Assembly (NCBI GenBank): GCA_045106765.1
Contig: JBGCFD010000176.1
Location: forward strand, 42,603 to 106,602
DNA: 64,000 nt
Reading direction: 5' to 3'
Source: CAJQQY01 sp045106765
Lineage (GTDB): Bacteria > Bacteroidota > Bacteroidia > Chitinophagales > Saprospiraceae
Shown here: one piece after another, positions 60,578 through 64,000 of the stretch
Position numbering within the stretch: position 1 is the stretch's first letter
Layout of the letters: each line of letters opens with the position of its first letter
Notes under the pieces: generated by a model
What the model was told of the DNA's origin: nothing
Seen by the model: only the letters and a program-made list of their open reading frames with translations
Database searches by the model: none
Translations under genes and position numbers: made by a program

Positions 60578-61396
60578 TTATATTTTTTTCAACATTTCTT
60601 TTACAATTAAACTCATCTTTGGCTGTACTTCATTAGCTAATTGAATCACCTCTTCGACAGTCGTTTCAGTTATTTCTTCTATTGGAAAACATTTGTTTGA
60701 AACGATTGATAAAACAAAAACAGGCAAGTTCATATGTCGAGCAACAAGCACTTCAGGAACAGTTGACATTCCGACCAAGTCTCCACCAATTCGATGAAGG
60801 TATTGATATTCTGCAGGCGTTTCTAAATTTGGCCCTTGGAGAGCAACATAGATTCCTTCATGGGCAGTAATATTATGTTGTTTCGCAATTTCAAGAGCCA
60901 TTTCATTTAATTTTCGATCATAAGTTTTGAGCATGTCGGGAAATCGAGGGCCGAGTCTTTCGTCATTATTTCCTCGAAGTGGATTTTCAGGTTGGAGGTT
61001 GATATGATCTTTTATAAAAACAATATCTCCAGCATTATAATCTGCATTCGTACTTCCAGAGACATTCGAAATAATAAGTTTTTTGATATTTAAAAATTTT
61101 AAAACTCGAACTGGAAAAGTAACCTGCTGCATTGAGTAACCTTCATAAAAATGAAAACGACCTGCCATGGCAATAATATTTCTACCAGCCAATTTTCCAA
61201 AAATCAATTTGCTTTTATGACTTTGAACTGTTGAAATTGGAAAGTGAGGAATATCAGCATACGGCATTTCAAAAACCACTTCGATTTCATCTGTGAGTTG
61301 TCCGAGTCCTGTTCCTAAAATAATTCCAAACTCAGGTTGGAAGTTAGTTTTGGAGCGAATGAATTGAACGGTTTCTTGAATTTGATCGTAAAGCAT
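60578..61396 (-). CDS. punA: Purine-nucleoside phosphorylase
   Basis: 272 residues of the trimeric class I type. GIILGTGLGQLTDEI (about 24-38), AMAGRFHFYEGYSMQQVTFPVRV (phosphate and ribose site), ISNVSGSTNADY and VGMSTVPEVLVARHMNLPVF are the family signatures. It cleaves inosine or guanosine with phosphate for purine salvage in the cytoplasm. The length agrees with the usual 270-290. It converges on the TonB receptor gene, with a 63-bp gap. Confidence 0.96.
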   Translation of the reverse strand: MLYDQIQETVQFIRSKTNFQPEFGIILGTGLGQLTDEIEVVFEMPYADIPHFPISTVQSHKSKLIFGKLAGRNIIAMAGRFHFYEGYSMQQVTFPVRVLKFLNIKKLIISNVSGSTNADYNAGDIVFIKDHINLQPENPLRGNNDERLGPRFPDMLKTYDRKLNEMALEIAKQHNITAHEGIYVALQGPNLETPAEYQYLHRIGGDLVGMSTVPEVLVARHMNLPVFVLSIVSNKCFPIEEITETTVEEVIQLANEVQPKMSLIVKEMLKKI

Positions 61397-61436
61397 TATT
61401 TTATTTTAAAAGGATTTAGGAATCAGGTCATCCAAC

Positions 61437-61660
61437 TAAGGCGGACTGTCAAGAGCCAAGGGCTTATTGTTTTCTACAAATTGATGGAATAAAAAAATGA
61501 GAAAATAATTGTTCACAAAAGTAATTACAGCTATTTATTTTTTGTTAAAAAGTTTTAATTTTTTTAAAGAGTCAGATTGTTTCTTGTTTTCTCAAAAAAC
61601 TATATTGTAATAGTCAAACTCTGAGAAGTAAAAAAGTAGGACTCTTGGCAGTCCGCCTTA
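61437..61660. repeat. 224-bp element bounded by 20-bp inverted ends
   Basis: TAAGGCGGACTGTCAAGAGC (61437-61456) and its near reverse complement at 61641-61660 match at 18 of 20 positions. The centre has no gene. A second smaller inverted pair, AAGTAGGA (61635-61642) and TCCTACTT (61683-61690), overlaps its right end and abuts the rimP promoter. The whole fills the divergent gap between punA and rimP. Confidence 0.7.
61516..61523 (-). promoter_or_regulatory. Candidate -7 element for punA
   Basis: CAAAAGTA reads TACTTTTG on the minus strand, inside the centre of the 224-bp element and 120 bp before the start codon. Single-box evidence. Confidence 0.35.
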
Positions 61661-61693
61661 TGTGGAGGACTTCACACTTGACTCCTACTTAGA

Positions 61694-61725
61694 TTTGCAC
61701 AGTATAATAAAAACTATTATATTTG
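61694..61725 (+). promoter_or_regulatory. Promoter of the rimP-nusA operon
   Basis: TTTG at 61694-61697, a 20-bp spacer, then TATATTTG at 61718-61725. A full match to the phylum consensus. Transcription should begin near 61732. Confidence 0.85.
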
Positions 61726-61754
61726 CGACACTTAAGAAAAAGAGACTCAACGGA

Positions 61755-61786
61755 AGAGGGAACAAAAGTTCCCTCTTTTTATTTTT
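61755..61786 (+). terminator. Terminator-like hairpin in the rimP leader (possible attenuator)
   Basis: AGAGGGAAC (61755-61763) pairs perfectly with GTTCCCTCT (61768-61776) across AAAA, followed by TTTTTATTTTTA. It is an intrinsic terminator by structure, but it lies about 23 nt into the transcript and 41 bp ahead of the start codon, so it must be read through to express the operon. Confidence 0.85.
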
Positions 61787-61826
61787 AAGGAGTCATTAAA
61801 ATTTTGTTTTCAAAAATATAGTACTT

Positions 61827-62300
61827 GTGGTCGAAAGAAAAATAGAACAGCTATTATTAACGAAATTTGAAGAAGAAGAATATTCAGATTGCTATATTAT
61901 TGAGATATTGCAAAACAATATAAAACTTCAAATTTTTTTAGATAGTGACTCGAATATGGATTTTACAAAGTGTAGAAAAATCAGTCGCTATCTTGAAGAA
62001 CACATTGATGAAAATCAATGGTTGGGAGAGAAGTACATTCTAGAGGTTTCTTCTCCAGGAGATCGACCATTGAAATTTCCAAGACAATACAAAAAGAACC
62101 TTGGCCGTACAGTAGAAGTTCTCACCAATGAGGATGAAAAAATCAATGGCGAAATAATCGAGGTAAATGAGGAAGGGATTGTGGTGGAATATAAGGTTCG
62201 AATCAAAGAAGGAAAAAAGAAGCGAACTGAGATGATGCAAACACCAATTGCATTCGACAATATTAAAAAAGCAAAAATTAGATTTTCATTTTCAAAATAA
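61827..62300 (+). CDS. rimP: Ribosome maturation factor RimP
   Basis: 157 residues from GTG. The N-terminal domain contains IEILQNNIKLQIFLDSDSNMDFTKCRKISRYLEE, and YILEVSSPGDRPLKFPRQYKKNLGR is the signature of RimP (family ...VSSPGxDRPL). The C-terminal SH3-like domain follows. RimP acts in the late assembly of the 30S ribosome. It is first of the conserved rimP-nusA-infB set. Confidence 0.96.
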   Translation: MVERKIEQLLLTKFEEEEYSDCYIIEILQNNIKLQIFLDSDSNMDFTKCRKISRYLEEHIDENQWLGEKYILEVSSPGDRPLKFPRQYKKNLGRTVEVLTNEDEKINGEIIEVNEEGIVVEYKVRIKEGKKKRTEMMQTPIAFDNIKKAKIRFSFSK

Positions 62301-62348
62301 TGTTTTTATAAAACAGGATTTTATAAAAATCATAAATAAAATAAGTAA

Positions 62349-63593
62349 ATGTTATTACAAGATATTTTTTCGGAATTCAAATCGAACAAAAGTATTGACC
62401 TCCCAACGATGGTTAGAGTTTTGGAAGATGTATTCCGAACATTAATTAAAAAGAAATATGGATCAGATGAAAACTTTGATGTAATTGTAAATGCTCAAAA
62501 AGGGGATTTGGAGTTATGGAGAGTTAGAGAAATTGTGCCAGATGGTGAGGTGACAGATGATCGTGCGCAAGTTTCGATTTCAGAAGCATTAGCAATTGAT
62601 GATGATTATGAGATTGGAGAGGAATGTTATGAGCAACTATTCTTAGCAGATTTTGGTCGAAGAGCAATTATGGCAGCTCGTCAAACACTGATTTCTAGAA
62701 TTATGGAATTGGAAAAAGACGAAATGTACAAAGCGTATGTGGAGCGAGTAGGTGAATTGATTGTAGGTGAAGTTCACCAAATTTTGAAAAGAGAATTATT
62801 GATTTTGGATGATGTAACTGGAACGGAATTAGTAATGCCTCGAAATGAAATGATTAAGGGTGATTTTTTCCGTAAGGGAGATATGGTGAGAGGAATCATT
62901 CGGAAAGTGGAAATGAAAAATAATAACCCAGTTGTTATTATTTCAAGAACAGATGGCTTATTTTTAGAAAAACTATTAGAACAAGAAGTTCCTGAAATCG
63001 AAGATGGATTAATTGTAGTAAAAAATATTGTGAGAATGCCAGGTGAGAGAGCAAAGGTAGCAGTAGAATCTTACGATGATAGAATTGATCCAGTTGGGGC
63101 TTGTGTAGGAATGAAAGGTTCTAGAATTCATGGGATCGTTCGTGAGTTGAAAAATGAGAATATTGATATTGTAAACTTTACCAACAATGTCCAGTTATTT
63201 ATTCAACGTGCATTGACTCCAGCAAAAGTGAGTAGTATCGCATTGGATGAAGAGAAAAAGAGAGCTTCAGTCTATCTTGATCCAGATCAAGTTTCATTGG
63301 CGATTGGAAAAGGTGGAACAAATATTAAATTAGCAAGCCGATTGACAGGCTTTGAAATTGATGTATTCAGAAATACAGATGAAATGGAAATCGACGATGT
63401 TGATTTGGATGAATTTAAAGATGAGTTAGATGCATGGGTAGTTGATACCCTGAAAAATATTGGATGTGATTCTGCAAGAAGTGTACTTAAATTGAGTCGA
63501 AGTGAGTTATTGAGAAGAACAGATTTAGAAGAAGAAACGGTTGATGAAATATTGAAAGTATTGCGAGCAGAATTTGCTGAAGAGGAAGAATAG
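62349..63593 (+). CDS. nusA: Transcription termination/antitermination factor NusA
   Basis: 414 residues. N-terminal domain (about 1-125, LLQDIFSEFKSNKSIDLPTMVRVLEDVFRT), S1 domain (about 135-200, VGEVHQILKRELLILD), then two KH domains (about 225-350, EIEDGLIVVKNIVRMPGERAKVAV, RIDPVGACVGMKGSRI and AIGKGGTNIKLA). It lacks the two acidic repeats of E. coli NusA and ends in a single helix-hairpin-helix-like tail (residues 360-414, NIGCDSARSVLKLSRSEL). NusA binds RNA polymerase to promote pausing and folding of hairpins. It is 48 bp after rimP. Confidence 0.97.
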   Translation: MLLQDIFSEFKSNKSIDLPTMVRVLEDVFRTLIKKKYGSDENFDVIVNAQKGDLELWRVREIVPDGEVTDDRAQVSISEALAIDDDYEIGEECYEQLFLADFGRRAIMAARQTLISRIMELEKDEMYKAYVERVGELIVGEVHQILKRELLILDDVTGTELVMPRNEMIKGDFFRKGDMVRGIIRKVEMKNNNPVVIISRTDGLFLEKLLEQEVPEIEDGLIVVKNIVRMPGERAKVAVESYDDRIDPVGACVGMKGSRIHGIVRELKNENIDIVNFTNNVQLFIQRALTPAKVSSIALDEEKKRASVYLDPDQVSLAIGKGGTNIKLASRLTGFEIDVFRNTDEMEIDDVDLDEFKDELDAWVVDTLKNIGCDSARSVLKLSRSELLRRTDLEEETVDEILKVLRAEFAEEEE

Positions 63594-63607
63594 GATTTTT
63601 GATTCGT

Positions 63608-63658
63608 AGAAAAAGTAGTCTGTTTTTTAGAAAAAATAAAAATTAGACTACTTTTTCT
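63608..63658 (+). terminator. Terminator-like hairpin between nusA and infB
   Basis: A perfect 14-bp stem, 63608-63621 with 63645-63658 (AGAAAAAGTAGTCT), with a 23-nt loop. The stem ends in TTTTTCT but has no following T run, so strength is uncertain. It separates infB from nusA, which are usually cotranscribed. Confidence 0.65.
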
Positions 63659-63701
63659 AAAAATCAAATATAAAATAGGTTGTATTTATTTGCCTCAGGT
63701 A

Positions 63702-63732
63702 CTTGATTATCAATAGTTTTACAGTACCTTTG
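63702..63732 (+). promoter_or_regulatory. Independent promoter for infB
   Basis: CTTG at 63702-63705, a 19-bp spacer, then TACCTTTG at 63725-63732. Predicted start near 63740, giving a leader of about 175 nt. Confidence 0.75.
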
Positions 63733-63766
63733 TGCTCAATTTGAACCATTTTTGGTTATATTTTGT

Positions 63767-63789
63767 AACTTTTATATAAAAGTTTTTTT
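63767..63789 (+). terminator. Terminator-like hairpin in the infB leader
   Basis: AACTTT (63767-63772) pairs with AAAGTT around TATATA, followed by a run of T. A smaller AACCA/TGGTT stem precedes it at 63744-63757. It lies within the predicted leader and might act as an attenuator. Confidence 0.45.
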
Positions 63790-63916
63790 ATGAGAATTTT
63801 TAATTTATTTTTTCAATAAAACTTATTGATACATGTAAACTTAAAATAACTTATTGCGGAAAGCTTTTGTATATCTTTTTTTTAATAAAAGCCGCCACAG
63901 GATTTAAAAATTACGA

Positions 63917-64000
63917 ATGGCAAAACGTTTAGTAAAGATAGCAAAGGAATTAAATGTAGGTACCACTACCATTGTTGACTATTTGAACAACAATGGTTTT
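63917..64000 (+). CDS. infB: Translation initiation factor IF-2 (partial, 5' end only)
   Basis: The last 84 bases encode MAKRLVKIAKELNVGTTTIV..., 28 residues, open to the window end. This is the IF-2 N-terminal subdomain motif (start of the IF2_N helix-turn fold). Position after rimP and nusA agrees. The GTPase and initiator tRNA-binding domains are beyond the window. Confidence 0.93.
   Translation, partial: MAKRLVKIAKELNVGTTTIVDYLNNNGF

Noticed and set aside
61437..61690. Insertion sequence at the punA-rimP gap
   Set aside because: Although it has inverted ends, the 224-bp span contains no transposase frame and no target duplication was seen.
1..64000. tRNA, rRNA or CRISPR arrays
   Set aside because: I read for tRNA-like T-loop sequences, 16S/23S segments and evenly spaced direct repeats and saw none that could be supported.

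Overview
The window looks like the chromosome of a low-GC member of the Bacteroidota, probably from the Saprospiria/Chitinophagia side rather than Bacteroidales. The evidence is a MurF-alanine racemase fusion, a single-chain E1 alpha-beta 2-oxoacid dehydrogenase, tandem OmpH/Skp chaperones, a PorP/SprF-family type IX secretion protein, a C-terminal type B T9SS sorting domain, a GSCFA protein, many lipoproteins, and promoters of the TTTG-N19-20-TAnnTTTG type. Shine-Dalgarno sequences are mostly absent. I saw no rRNA, tRNA, CRISPR array, prophage or complete insertion sequence. Apart from the repeats, the content reads as ordinary chromosomal backbone.

Layout. 1-4.4 kb: a partial sirtuin, a ROK sugar kinase, then an ABC ATPase / FtsX-like permease with a histidine-rich extracytoplasmic loop / DUF3299-like exported protein, which together look like a metal-linked exporter. 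4.5-10.5 kb: an S9 peptidase, a dehydrogenase-cytochrome c lipoprotein and a divergent DUF1080 sugar hydrolase lipoprotein. 10.8-14.5 kb: a compact module of carbamoyltransferase, SGNH hydrolase, a 49-residue DUF5989 protein and an SxtJ-like membrane protein. 14.6-28.2 kb: a YehP-like VWA protein with a lipoprotein, an LPG-synthase-like membrane protein, flavin reductase, thioredoxin, E1 dehydrogenase, dienelactone hydrolase, cyclase, two OmpH chaperones, a PagL-like deacylase and GSCFA. 28.3-30.8 kb: an overlapping two-gene unit with an apparently cytoplasmic trypsin-fold protease carrying a zinc ribbon. 31-34 kb: PorP/SprF, bactofilin, AtpI/AtpZ-like protein, a small membrane protein and a biotin carrier. 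34.2-41 kb: MurF-Alr, CYTH protein, mevalonate-kinase-like protein, HEAT protein and an acyl-CoA dehydrogenase behind paired palindromic operators. 41-51.6 kb: a SWIM-SNF2 helicase, an ECF sigma / anti-sigma / two DUF4097 operon, a T9SS cargo protein and a lipoprotein. 51.8-64 kb: SecA, a CsgG-like/beta-barrel protein, a histidine kinase joined to a haem-type TonB receptor, purine nucleoside phosphorylase, and rimP-nusA-infB (infB cut by the window edge).

The most interesting parts are non-coding or at gene edges. Several families of short inverted repeats sit between genes. One, with the core GACTTgrAAAGTCGTTTTACG, lies directly before three start codons, including secA. Another has supplied the N-terminal codons of a secreted protein. 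Terminator-like hairpins lie in the rimP leader, between nusA and infB, and in the infB leader, suggesting attenuation of that operon. The protein systems most worth following are the protease-zinc ribbon pair at 28.3-30.8 kb, the carbamoyltransferase-SGNH-DUF5989-SxtJ module, and the histidine-loop ABC exporter.
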